From a bacterium (lineage in GTDB: Bacteria; Bacillota_I; Bacilli_A; RFN20; CAG-826): 7,378 bases of DNA. Positions 1 through 6,210 of the stretch are shown here, in pieces. Below the pieces are notes generated by a model, which was not told the origin of the DNA, searched no databases, and saw only the letters and a program-made list of their open reading frames with translations. Within the stretch, counting starts at the first letter, position 1. The number at the start of each line of letters is the position of its first letter. The stretch spans positions 1-7,378 of the forward strand of contig JAHZFY010000057.1 of assembly GCA_019421105.1 (NCBI GenBank). Direction: 5' to 3'. The position numbers and the translations under genes are program-made.

Positions 1-1165
1 GCACTAACACTACCGGAGTACCTTTATCTCCAGATCCAGATGTTAGATCGCAAAGCGAACCAATTAAATCTGTCAATTGTCTTGGCGTTGTTCCTTGTGA
101 GGCCATGTTGCCGACTAAAGAACCAGATTTATGCATGATTTTATCTTTAATAGCGGTTTTTAATTCCTCACCTTTTAAATTTTTAAAATCATTATCCGCT
201 AAATACTTTAATTTTAATTCGTTTGGCGTACCGATTAATCCATCAGTGTATCCAGGAGAGACAACAGGATCTGCTAATTCCCAAATCTTACCTTGAGGGT
301 CTTTAAAGGCACCATCACCATAAACCATAACTTCAATATGTTTATTAGTTAATTCAAAGAATCTATCTTGGATTTTTCTTACTAATTCATTGCAGTTTCT
401 TGGGAATAGTTTAATTTTATCTTCGGTCGATTTATTAGAACCTAATAAGCCATATGTTTCATTAAAGCCATTGCCATCAATTGAAGTAGTTAAGATTTCA
501 TCTAAACTAAATACTTTTTCAGCACCGGCATTTAATAAAATTCTTTTGGTTCTTTTTCTTGTATGAATGTCACAATTGATGACATTTTTAGTATAATTTA
601 AAATTTCTTTTGGTTGATTTGCAAAAATAATTTCAACATCACATCCACATTCTTTGATTAAATTTTGATAATATTCCACATAATCAACACCGGTAAACTC
701 GTGTTTTTCATAACCAAATAATTGACGATATTTTTCTAAAGTTAATACATCTGAATATGGATTGATATTTGCCTCATCAATTTGATCCATGCTGATGAGG
801 TGGTTACCAACTTCATCGCTAGGATAAGATAACATCAAGTATATTTTTTTAGTTCCTAATGCGATGCCTTTTAACATGATGGCGAATCTATTCCTAGAAA
901 GTATTGGAAAAATGACACCGATTGGTTCTTTATTGAATTTATTTTCGATATCTTTTTTAATTGCATCGATTGAAGCGTAGTTGCCTTGCGCTCTTGCAAC
1001 GATTGATTCAGTAATAGCGACAACATCTTTATCGTGCAATTCAAAGTTGTCAGTTTTTGATGCGGTGATGACGCATTCAGTAACGATATTTATCAAATCA
1101 TCACCTTCTCTAATAATAGGGCATCTAATACCTCTTGATGTGGTTCCAACATTTCTTGGGCTCAT
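1..1165 (-). CDS. CofE-like protein (coenzyme F420-0:L-glutamate ligase family), 3' end cut by window edge
   Basis: 388 codons are open from ATG at 1165 to the left edge, with no stop in the window, so the C-terminus is missing (probably only a few residues, judging from family length as I recall it). The N-terminus has the family's GTTSRGIR and IREGDD stretches, then DVVAITESIVARAQGN (about residues 47-62), the conserved DGDVV.TSK/ES...A.G type core of F420-0:gamma-glutamyl ligases. A C-terminal half follows with GDGAFKDP (about residue 282) and SGSGDKGTP near the cut end. In methanogens and actinobacteria CofE adds glutamates to F420-0. Relatives of this longer type occur in Firmicutes with no known F420 pathway, so the real substrate here is unknown. 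An excellent ribosome site lies upstream. The protein is soluble, with no signal peptide. Family call is fairly sure; function is inference. Confidence 0.8.
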   Translation of the reverse strand, partial: MSPRNVGTTSRGIRCPIIREGDDLINIVTECVITASKTDNFELHDKDVVAITESIVARAQGNYASIDAIKKDIENKFNKEPIGVIFPILSRNRFAIMLKGIALGTKKIYLMLSYPSDEVGNHLISMDQIDEANINPYSDVLTLEKYRQLFGYEKHEFTGVDYVEYYQNLIKECGCDVEIIFANQPKEILNYTKNVINCDIHTRKRTKRILLNAGAEKVFSLDEILTTSIDGNGFNETYGLLGSNKSTEDKIKLFPRNCNELVRKIQDRFFELTNKHIEVMVYGDGAFKDPQGKIWELADPVVSPGYTDGLIGTPNELKLKYLADNDFKNLKGEELKTAIKDKIMHKSGSLVGNMASQGTTPRQLTDLIGSLCDLTSGSGDKGTPVVLV

Positions 1166-1172
1166 ATATAAA

Positions 1173-1180
1173 TCTCCTTT
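1173..1180 (-). promoter_or_regulatory. Strong Shine-Dalgarno of the CofE-like gene
   Basis: On the minus strand AAAGGAGA ends eight bases before the ATG at 1165, which fixes that start. It lies directly against the U-tract of the upstream hairpin (1181-1210), leaving no room for a separate promoter between hairpin and gene. Confidence 0.75.
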
Positions 1181-1210
1181 AAAATAAAATACCCCAAAAG
1201 CGTGGGGTAT
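1181..1210 (-). terminator. Rho-independent terminator (or intercistronic hairpin) after the FAD dehydrogenase gene
   Basis: Read on the minus strand, ATACCCC (1210-1204) pairs with GGGGTAT (1195-1189) around an 8-base loop, followed by TTTATTTT (1188-1181). It begins 7 bases after the TAG stop of the FAD dehydrogenase gene, as expected for its terminator. The next gene's Shine-Dalgarno starts at once downstream, so the hairpin may be leaky, conditional, or bypassed by a promoter inside the preceding gene's end. Confidence 0.7.
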
Positions 1211-1211
1211 G

Positions 1212-1240
1212 TTTAAACTATTTTTTAGACATCTTTTCAA
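1212..1240 (-). promoter_or_regulatory. Weak candidate promoter for the CofE-like gene
   Basis: On the minus strand TTGAAA (1240-1235) is separated by 17 bases from TTTAAA (1217-1212), the only reasonable -35/-10 pair I see upstream of the CofE-like gene. It overlaps the last codons of the FAD dehydrogenase gene. A start about 7 bases downstream (near 1205) would fall inside the first arm of the terminator hairpin. Such a transcript would lack a complete stem and escape termination. The -10 matches consensus at only four of six positions, so this is tentative. Confidence 0.25.
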
Positions 1241-2639
1241 TGATGTTTCTTGCGACTTTAACTCCGTTAGCGCTAGCTTGAGCTAGACCTCTAGTAATGC
1301 CTGCGCCATCTCCGCCGACATATAAGTTTTCAATAGAGGTTTCAAATTTGTTATCGCATTCCACTCTATCTGAATAAAATTTAGCCTCAACTCCATAAAA
1401 TAATGTATGATCGTTTGCAATACCAGGGGTGACATAATTTAAAGCATCCATCATCTCGATTAAGGATTGCATGGTTTTATAAGGTAAAATCAAACCTAAG
1501 TCACCTGGAATAGCTTCTTTTAATGTAGGTTTTACAAAGCCTTCATCGATGCGTTTTTTAGTAGATCTTCTTCCAGCTTTAATATCACCATATTTTTGTA
1601 CGATGACGCTGCCACCACTTAATTTATTAGCTAATGCGGATATTTCTTCAGCGTATTGATTTGGATTTTTAAATGGATCATCAAATTCATGAGAAACTAA
1701 TAAAGCAAAGTTGGTATTATCGCTTCCTAAGTGTGAATCATGATATGAATGGCCATTACAAACCATGATGCCATTATGGTTTTCAATAACGACGTATCCA
1801 GATGGATTAGAACAAAATGTTCTAACTTGAGTTCCAACTGATGTATTAAAAATAAATTTTCCTTCATATAAAAATTTATTTATATCAGACATGATGATGT
1901 TATTTGTTTCCACTCTAACACCAATATCAACGCGGTGATTTGTAACTTTAACACCATGTTTATTTAACATCTCGCTCAACCATTGGCTTCCAGGGCGTCC
2001 TACACCTAAAACGACATAATCAGAAGCGATGGTCTCACCATTTAATAATAAGACACCTTTAACTTTATTGTCTTCAACAATGATATCAGCGACTTCGGTT
2101 TTAAACTTATAGTCGATGTGACCTTTCATGGCTTCATAGATATTTTTTAAAACTTGCAAATTGATTTCGGTTCCTAAATGTCTAACTTCGCTTCTTAAAA
2201 GCTTTAATCCGACGGAAATAGCTTTCTTTTCAATCGCAAAAACATCGTCAGTTTTTGGATTGGTTAACTCTTTAGGCGCGCCATATTCAAGTTGAATTTC
2301 ATCGACATATTTAATTAAATCTAAAATTTCTTCATTTGGAAGATATTCGCCCATCCAACCACCAAAATCGCTAGTGATATTGAATTTACCATCGGAAAAA
2401 GCTCCACATCCTCCAAAACCAGATGTCATAGAACAAGCAGGCTTACAACCGACTGCACCATAAATGTCTTGAGGGCATTGTTTTATTTTTTTTTCTAGTA
2501 TAGGACAATTTCTATGATAAATGTCATGGCCTCGATCAATTAATAAAACTTTCGCATTTTTATTTTTGATCATGAATTCATAGGCGGTATAAATTCCCAT
2601 TGGTCCAGCACCAACAATAATGACATCATATTTTTGCAT
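1218..2639 (-). CDS. FAD-dependent dehydrogenase, COG2509-type NAD(P)/FAD oxidoreductase
   Basis: 473 residues from ATG at 2639. An N-terminal Rossmann fold is plain: IIVGAGPMG (GxGxxG at residues 10-15) and the acidic strand end LLIDRG (D35) that would hold the FAD ribose. The C-terminus carries the second FAD motif, LYVGGDGAGITRGL (GGDGAG at 442-447), typical of uncharacterised FAD-dependent dehydrogenases of the HI0933/COG2509 type. A cysteine-rich stretch (C45, C55, C65, C69, C78) follows the Rossmann motif. No membrane segment or signal is seen, so it is probably cytoplasmic; substrate unknown. The frame also has an in-frame TTG at 2657, but that TTG overlaps the Shine-Dalgarno GGAAGGA (2655-2649), which sits 9 bases before ATG 2639, so the shorter start is preferred. 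It is divergent from the cysteine hydrolase gene. Family call is confident; reaction not known. Confidence 0.88.
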   Translation of the reverse strand: MQKYDVIIVGAGPMGIYTAYEFMIKNKNAKVLLIDRGHDIYHRNCPILEKKIKQCPQDIYGAVGCKPACSMTSGFGGCGAFSDGKFNITSDFGGWMGEYLPNEEILDLIKYVDEIQLEYGAPKELTNPKTDDVFAIEKKAISVGLKLLRSEVRHLGTEINLQVLKNIYEAMKGHIDYKFKTEVADIIVEDNKVKGVLLLNGETIASDYVVLGVGRPGSQWLSEMLNKHGVKVTNHRVDIGVRVETNNIIMSDINKFLYEGKFIFNTSVGTQVRTFCSNPSGYVVIENHNGIMVCNGHSYHDSHLGSDNTNFALLVSHEFDDPFKNPNQYAEEISALANKLSGGSVIVQKYGDIKAGRRSTKKRIDEGFVKPTLKEAIPGDLGLILPYKTMQSLIEMMDALNYVTPGIANDHTLFYGVEAKFYSDRVECDNKFETSIENLYVGGDGAGITRGLAQASANGVKVARNIIEKMSKK

Positions 2640-2648
2640 CTTTATATT

Positions 2649-2655
2649 TCCTTCC
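2649..2655 (-). promoter_or_regulatory. Shine-Dalgarno that decides the FAD dehydrogenase start
   Basis: GGAAGGA on the minus strand, 9 bases before ATG 2639. The upstream in-frame TTG (2657-2655) overlaps it and has no ribosome site of its own, which argues for the ATG. Confidence 0.7.
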
Positions 2656-2657
2656 AA

Positions 2658-2676
2658 GTTGCAAGCGTCTTACAAC
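2658..2676. promoter_or_regulatory. Near-perfect 8-3-8 palindrome in the leader of the FAD dehydrogenase gene
   Basis: GTTGCAAG (2658-2665), spacer CGT, CTTACAAC (2669-2676): arms are complementary except for one pair, which in minus-strand RNA is a permitted G-U. It lies just upstream of the Shine-Dalgarno and downstream of the candidate -10 at 2687-2692. It could be an operator for a dimeric repressor or a 5'-UTR hairpin at the very start of the message. I do not recognise it as a known regulator's box (it does not match CIRCE, the LexA site or a cre site). Confidence 0.45.
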
Positions 2677-2686
2677 ATTAAAGACT

Positions 2687-2692
2687 ATCATA
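2687..2692 (-). promoter_or_regulatory. Candidate -10 box for the FAD dehydrogenase gene
   Basis: TATGAT on the minus strand (five of six consensus positions) would place the transcript start near 2680 and give a leader of about 41 bases containing the palindrome and Shine-Dalgarno. The upstream DNA is almost pure A/T and shows no convincing -35 hexamer. Confidence 0.35.
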
Positions 2693-2728
2693 TTTTTATT
2701 ATTTTAAAAATATTTAATTTATATTTTT

Positions 2729-2734
2729 TATATT
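2729..2734 (+). promoter_or_regulatory. Candidate -10 box for the cysteine hydrolase gene
   Basis: TATATT matches consensus at five of six positions and would start transcription near 2741, leaving room for the GGGAGG ribosome site at 2753-2758. A second candidate with an extended form, TG-a-TAAAAT at 2739-2747, would start about at the ribosome site and so fits less well. No good -35 is seen for either. Confidence 0.3.
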
Positions 2735-2763
2735 AAAGTGATAAAATCATATGGGAGGTTTAA

Positions 2764-3321
2764 ATGATGTATAAAAATACTGTAGCCATTCTTGTTGTTG
2801 ATATGCTTAACGATTTTGTAACAGGGGCTTTAAAATGCGATCGAGGTTTAGCAATAATTCCAAAGACAGTTGAATTGGTAGAATTTGCAAGAAACAATAA
2901 TATACCAGTTATATTTTGTAACGACGCACATATAAAAGGTGTTGATCACGAATTAAAATTATGGGGTGATCATGCAATCGCCGGCACAAAAGGAGCAGAG
3001 GTGATTCCTGAATTAGGAGTTAAAGAAGGTGATTATGTTATTCCAAAGCGCCGCTACAGTGGCTTTTTCCATACTGATTTAGATTTGTTATTAAATGAAT
3101 TGGGTGTTAAAAAAGTCGTCATATGTGGACTCCACACTCATATGTGCGTTAGACATACAAGCGCAGATGCCTATTGCCTTGGGTATGATGTAATAATTGC
3201 AAAAGACGCTACTGATAGTTTTACAAAACTAGATTATGATTATGGCATCGAATATTTAAAAACAACATACGGTGCGATGATTTATAGCGTTGATGAATTA
3301 AAAGAAATATTAAAAAAATAA
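2764..3321 (+). CDS. Nicotinamidase-like cysteine hydrolase (isochorismatase superfamily)
   Basis: 185 residues, the usual length for the family. The superfamily triad is visible: D13 in VVDMLNDF, K95 in VIPKRRYSGF and C128 in GLHTHMCVRHTSADA. The pattern D54-x-H56 ... E63 ... H70 (in DAH...WGDH) matches the metal-binding set of nicotinamidases such as the pneumococcal enzyme, which isochorismatases lack. This favours hydrolysis of nicotinamide to nicotinate for NAD salvage in the cytoplasm (PncA activity), though other amidases share the fold. The ribosome site GGGAGG (2753-2758) serves ATG 2764; a second ATG follows at once at 2767 and would have equally acceptable spacing. The gene is monocistronic: divergent on its left, convergent on its right, with its own terminator overlapping the stop. 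Family certain; nicotinamidase likely but unproven. Confidence 0.88.
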   Translation: MMYKNTVAILVVDMLNDFVTGALKCDRGLAIIPKTVELVEFARNNNIPVIFCNDAHIKGVDHELKLWGDHAIAGTKGAEVIPELGVKEGDYVIPKRRYSGFFHTDLDLLLNELGVKKVVICGLHTHMCVRHTSADAYCLGYDVIIAKDATDSFTKLDYDYGIEYLKTTYGAMIYSVDELKEILKK

Positions 3322-3338
3322 GCGGTTACTAACCGCTT
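3320..3338. terminator. Bidirectional terminator shared by cysteine hydrolase and LTA synthase-like genes
   Basis: AAGCGGTT (3320-3327), loop ACT, AACCGCTT (3331-3338) is a perfect 8-bp stem. On the plus strand it continues TTAATTTATATAA. On the minus strand it is followed by ATTTTTTTAAT, a good U-tract. The plus gene's TAA (3319-3321) forms the base of the left arm and the minus gene's TAA (3341-3339) begins right after the right arm, so one hairpin serves both convergent genes. Confidence 0.85.
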
Positions 3339-5336
3339 TTAATTTATATAATAACTAAAATCACGATCAGTGAAATAGTCTTTGGTGATAATGATGTCGA
3401 TATATCCAAGTTTTTCGACAACCTTATCACTTTTTTTGAAAAAGGCTTCTAAGTATTCATCTGAAATCTCATCGACAAATTGATTGACGATATCAATATT
3501 ATTTTCAGTCCATAAATATTCATTAAATGATGCACTTAACTCAATAGAACGGAAAATTTGTGGTTCATTGAACATCTGTGGAGCAAATATTGAAGATCCA
3601 ACATAAAAATTAGGGTTATATTTAATTCCTAATAAATCCAATATCGTTGGAGCGATGTTATATGGTGAAGTTAAAATATTAAACTCATTTGTGTTAAAGG
3701 TTTTATGATAAACACTATTTAGTTTTGGATGGGAGAAAGTTAAAACTGTCTTGTATATATCATAATATGAAAATTCATCATGCCCACTTAAAGCTAGATT
3801 TAAAGATTTCCCGTCTTCGCCCTTATAATAGATTTCATGGTCTCCATATAAAACAAATAAAGTATTATCGTATTCATTAGCTGCTTTTAAATTATCGATA
3901 ATCTTTCCTAAGCCAACATCAAAATCCATTGCTTCCATCATATAAATTTCAATGCATTTTTCATTTGGTGTATCTTTTAATGGATTTTCCCATTCTCCAT
4001 TTTTAATAGCTTCTTTTAATTTAGCTTCATATTTTGATCTTAATAATGCTTCATTGCTAGGTCTTACATAAGGACCATGCATCGATAAAGAAGTGATAAA
4101 AGCATACATTGGTTTATCATCGTTATTATTTAAAATCATGTTGCTTACTTTATCTAAAGTTATCGAATCAAGACCATAATTTCCACCCCAATGCCAAATA
4201 GGTGTATCTGGATAGATGTCTTCATGGAAATAGATGTTATCAAATTCTAATTTTGGCATCAGTTCTTTTCTTGAATAAATATCACGATTATTTTTGCCAT
4301 CTGGATCAGCACCAGTATCATGAATAAAATATGTATCGTGATTACTTAACATACTTGGTAAAGCATAAGGTAATTTATAATCATACCAACTAGCTTCGAT
4401 AATTCCTGCGCTTGGAGCAGAGCCAGTTATTCCAATAAATTCGGAAATATTTGTTTTATTTTTAGAAACATTATTAACACAATTGATGCCGTTTTGCGTC
4501 AATTCGTATAGGTTTGGTGTCAATGTTTTGTTCAACATCAAATCATCACCAGTTTCAATCATGATGGTAAATACGTTTGTATCTGGTCCTAATAATCCTG
4601 TGTATGCATTTTTTGCATCTATTTCTTGTCTAAAATAATTTAACATATCTTCATCCCCTAAAAGAGGAGCACCAGAAATTAAATAGGCTAATTCTTGAAA
4701 ATAATAAGATAGAGTTCCATATTCTAAAAAATTACTCACTTTATTTAAAGTAATAATTTTATCTTTTAAACCATATCCATTCTTTTTATGAATATACTTA
4801 ACAGTGCCTAAAGAACCAGCATAGACACCTATTGATAAAACTGTTATCAAAGATACGGTGAGCGCTTTTCTTTTTGACATCGTTTTAATTTCTTCGGTTT
4901 TAAATTTAAATACATTTATCAATATTAACGCTAATACGAAAACAACATATAAAGTGATGATTATTCCCATGAAAGTCCAATTGTAAAAACTTGCATCAAA
5001 AATCAAAGACATACCTTCGGTTGTCATCGTTAAGTTGAATAAAGAAAAAATATCGCCACTAACGTTGTTATAAGAAACATTAGCAATCGATAAAAGTAAG
5101 TATAAACTCATCCATGAAATCAACCAAAAGCGATCAAAGATAGTTTTTTTAAAAAAGAATATTATAAAACCAGTTATGAAAACGATTAAAAAATCTAAAA
5201 AGAATAATTTAGGTAATGGGGTAGAAAACATAAATGAGAACTGGACGATTTGCGTCAAAGTAAAAAACAATATAAATATCGCTAGTTCTACTAATTTTAC
5301 ATAATATGTTTTTAAAAAAGACTTAAATTTTTCCAT
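3339..5336 (-). CDS. LTA synthase family protein (membrane phosphoglycerol transferase, sulfatase fold)
   Basis: 665 residues from ATG 5336. The N-terminal third has about five hydrophobic membrane segments (near residues 15-35, 46-62, 70-90, 119-142, 158-178). The rest is an extracellular alkaline-phosphatase/sulfatase-type domain starting near NVFTIMIETGDD. Expected catalytic features are visible: metal-binding E261 in MIETGD, nucleophile T295 in KNKTNISEF (aligning with the catalytic Thr of LtaS), H420 in SLSMHGPY, D499-H500 in LYGDHE, and H519 in SGHDEF. LtaS-type enzymes take glycerol phosphate from phosphatidylglycerol to build lipoteichoic acid on a glycolipid anchor; related enzymes decorate other surface polymers, so the exact product is open. 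The frame extends upstream to ATGs at 5402 and 5360, but no ribosome site precedes them and the best promoter overlaps 5360, so 5336 is preferred. Divergent from manA. Confidence 0.9.
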   Translation of the reverse strand: MEKFKSFLKTYYVKLVELAIFILFFTLTQIVQFSFMFSTPLPKLFFLDFLIVFITGFIIFFFKKTIFDRFWLISWMSLYLLLSIANVSYNNVSGDIFSLFNLTMTTEGMSLIFDASFYNWTFMGIIITLYVVFVLALILINVFKFKTEEIKTMSKRKALTVSLITVLSIGVYAGSLGTVKYIHKKNGYGLKDKIITLNKVSNFLEYGTLSYYFQELAYLISGAPLLGDEDMLNYFRQEIDAKNAYTGLLGPDTNVFTIMIETGDDLMLNKTLTPNLYELTQNGINCVNNVSKNKTNISEFIGITGSAPSAGIIEASWYDYKLPYALPSMLSNHDTYFIHDTGADPDGKNNRDIYSRKELMPKLEFDNIYFHEDIYPDTPIWHWGGNYGLDSITLDKVSNMILNNNDDKPMYAFITSLSMHGPYVRPSNEALLRSKYEAKLKEAIKNGEWENPLKDTPNEKCIEIYMMEAMDFDVGLGKIIDNLKAANEYDNTLFVLYGDHEIYYKGEDGKSLNLALSGHDEFSYYDIYKTVLTFSHPKLNSVYHKTFNTNEFNILTSPYNIAPTILDLLGIKYNPNFYVGSSIFAPQMFNEPQIFRSIELSASFNEYLWTENNIDIVNQFVDEISDEYLEAFFKKSDKVVEKLGYIDIIITKDYFTDRDFSYYIN

Positions 5337-5355
5337 ATTGCAATATCGATAATTT

Positions 5356-5384
5356 ATCATAGTTTGTTTTTTTAAACAAGTTAA
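5356..5384 (-). promoter_or_regulatory. Probable promoter of the LTA synthase-like gene
   Basis: On the minus strand TTAACT (5384-5379, four of six matches) and TATGAT (5361-5356, five of six) are spaced 17 bases apart. Initiation would be near 5349, making ATG 5336 the first start codon in the message after a leader of only about 13 bases with no Shine-Dalgarno. A short inverted repeat, TTGTTT (5364-5369) / AAACAA (5374-5379), sits in the spacer and could be a regulator site, but it is A/T-rich and may be chance. Confidence 0.5.
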
Positions 5385-5419
5385 GAAACAAATTGAATAC
5401 ATTTGCTGCGCATTGAGTG

Positions 5420-5425
5420 TATAAT
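5420..5425 (+). promoter_or_regulatory. Perfect -10 box of manA, implying a leaderless message
   Basis: TATAAT is an exact consensus -10 whose last base lies 7 bases before the A of ATG 5432, so transcription should begin at or beside the start codon. No Shine-Dalgarno is present upstream. The -35 side is weak: TTGAAT at 5393-5398 is spaced 21 bases away, and nothing good lies at 16-18. Confidence 0.5.
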
Positions 5426-5431
5426 TATTTT

Positions 5432-6202
5432 ATGAAAATAGATAAAATCAAATTGATTCCTTACTTAGAAAAAAAACCGTGGGGTGGCCATTTATTATCT
5501 AGTTTTTTTAATTGTGAAAACAATACTGGGGAAGCATGGATTGTTTCATGTATAAATAACAAGCAATCTAAATTAGAAAATGGAATGAGTTTAGATGAGT
5601 TTATTAATAAACATAAAGATGATTTAGGATTAAAATGCAATGAAACTTTTCCTATTTTAATAAAGATAATTGATGCATCTGATGATTTATCCATTCAAGT
5701 TCATCCTGATGATGAATTTGCTAAAAAATTAGGATACGAAAACGGCAAATTTGAATGCTGGAAGGTTTTAAATAAAACCAAGGCCAATAAAATAATCTTT
5801 GGTTTAAAACCTATAGATAAAAAAACGTTAAAGGAAAAAGTTTTAAGTGGTGACTTATCAGATTTATTGATATATAAAGATATTCAACCAGGTGATTTTT
5901 TAAAGGTTTTACCAGGAACAGTTCATGCCATATTAAAAAATACCTTGATTTTAGAAGTTCAAGATCCAAGCGATATTACTTTTAGATTGTTTGATTATAA
6001 TCGCTTGCCTAAAAGGGAATTGCATATTGATAACGCTCTTGAATCAATTTATAAAGACCATCCATTAATCGATGATGAAAAATTTATTATCGATGAAGAC
6101 GATGATAAGTTTTATATATCAATAAAAGGATATGATAAGTTTTATTTTGAAGTAGATAAATCAAATTATGAAACTTATTTATGTATAAAAAAAGGAGCTT
6201 AA
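5432..6202 (+). CDS. manA: Mannose-6-phosphate isomerase, class I (short, C-terminally reduced)
   Basis: 256 residues from ATG 5432. It interconverts mannose-6-phosphate and fructose-6-phosphate in the cytoplasm using a zinc ion in a cupin barrel. Visible zinc ligands are Q89 and H91 in SIQVHPDD, E108 in KFECWKVL and H165 in LPGTVHAI; the conserved arginine of the active site is R185 in DITFRLFDYNR, followed by the family's KRELHID. The N-terminal KPWGG and GEAWIVS also fit the Firmicutes form. That form is usually around 315 residues (Bacillus subtilis ManA); here the protein stops at KKGA, so roughly the last 55-60 residues, the end of the C-terminal cupin domain, are missing. All catalytic residues remain, so it may be active. 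An in-frame GTG at 5417 overlaps the -10 box and has no ribosome site, so ATG 5432 is preferred. The stop lies inside a terminator hairpin. Confidence 0.9.
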   Translation: MKIDKIKLIPYLEKKPWGGHLLSSFFNCENNTGEAWIVSCINNKQSKLENGMSLDEFINKHKDDLGLKCNETFPILIKIIDASDDLSIQVHPDDEFAKKLGYENGKFECWKVLNKTKANKIIFGLKPIDKKTLKEKVLSGDLSDLLIYKDIQPGDFLKVLPGTVHAILKNTLILEVQDPSDITFRLFDYNRLPKRELHIDNALESIYKDHPLIDDEKFIIDEDDDKFYISIKGYDKFYFEVDKSNYETYLCIKKGA

Positions 6203-6210
6203 TGCTCCTT
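6192..6210. terminator. Bidirectional terminator shared by manA and the aldolase gene
   Basis: AAGGAGC (6192-6198), loop TTAAT, GCTCCTT (6204-6210): a perfect 7-bp stem. On the minus strand it runs into TTTTTTT (6193-6187), a strong tail; on the plus strand into AATTTATTTTTG, a weaker one. The manA stop (6200-6202) is in the loop and the aldolase stop (6211-6209) is at the end of the right arm. Confidence 0.85.

Noticed and set aside
105..296. 63-codon open frame on the plus strand
   Set aside because: It lies antisense to the CofE-like gene, has no ribosome site or recognisable domain, and the opposite frame is clearly a conserved protein.
981..1187. 68-codon open frame on the plus strand
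   Set aside because: Antisense to the start of the CofE-like gene and running into its leader; shadow of the real coding strand.
5364..5379. Inverted repeat TTGTTT/AAACAA as a regulator operator
   Set aside because: Only 6-bp A/T-rich arms around a T-tract in very A/T-rich DNA; easily chance, so mentioned only with the promoter.
5337..5402. 22-residue N-terminal extension of the LTA synthase-like protein
   Set aside because: No ribosome site precedes ATG 5402 or 5360, the best promoter overlaps this stretch, and the membrane-protein-like N-terminus begins naturally at 5336.
5461..5694. 77-codon open frame on the minus strand inside manA
   Set aside because: The manA frame holds the zinc-ligand motifs; the antisense frame has no family features or ribosome site.
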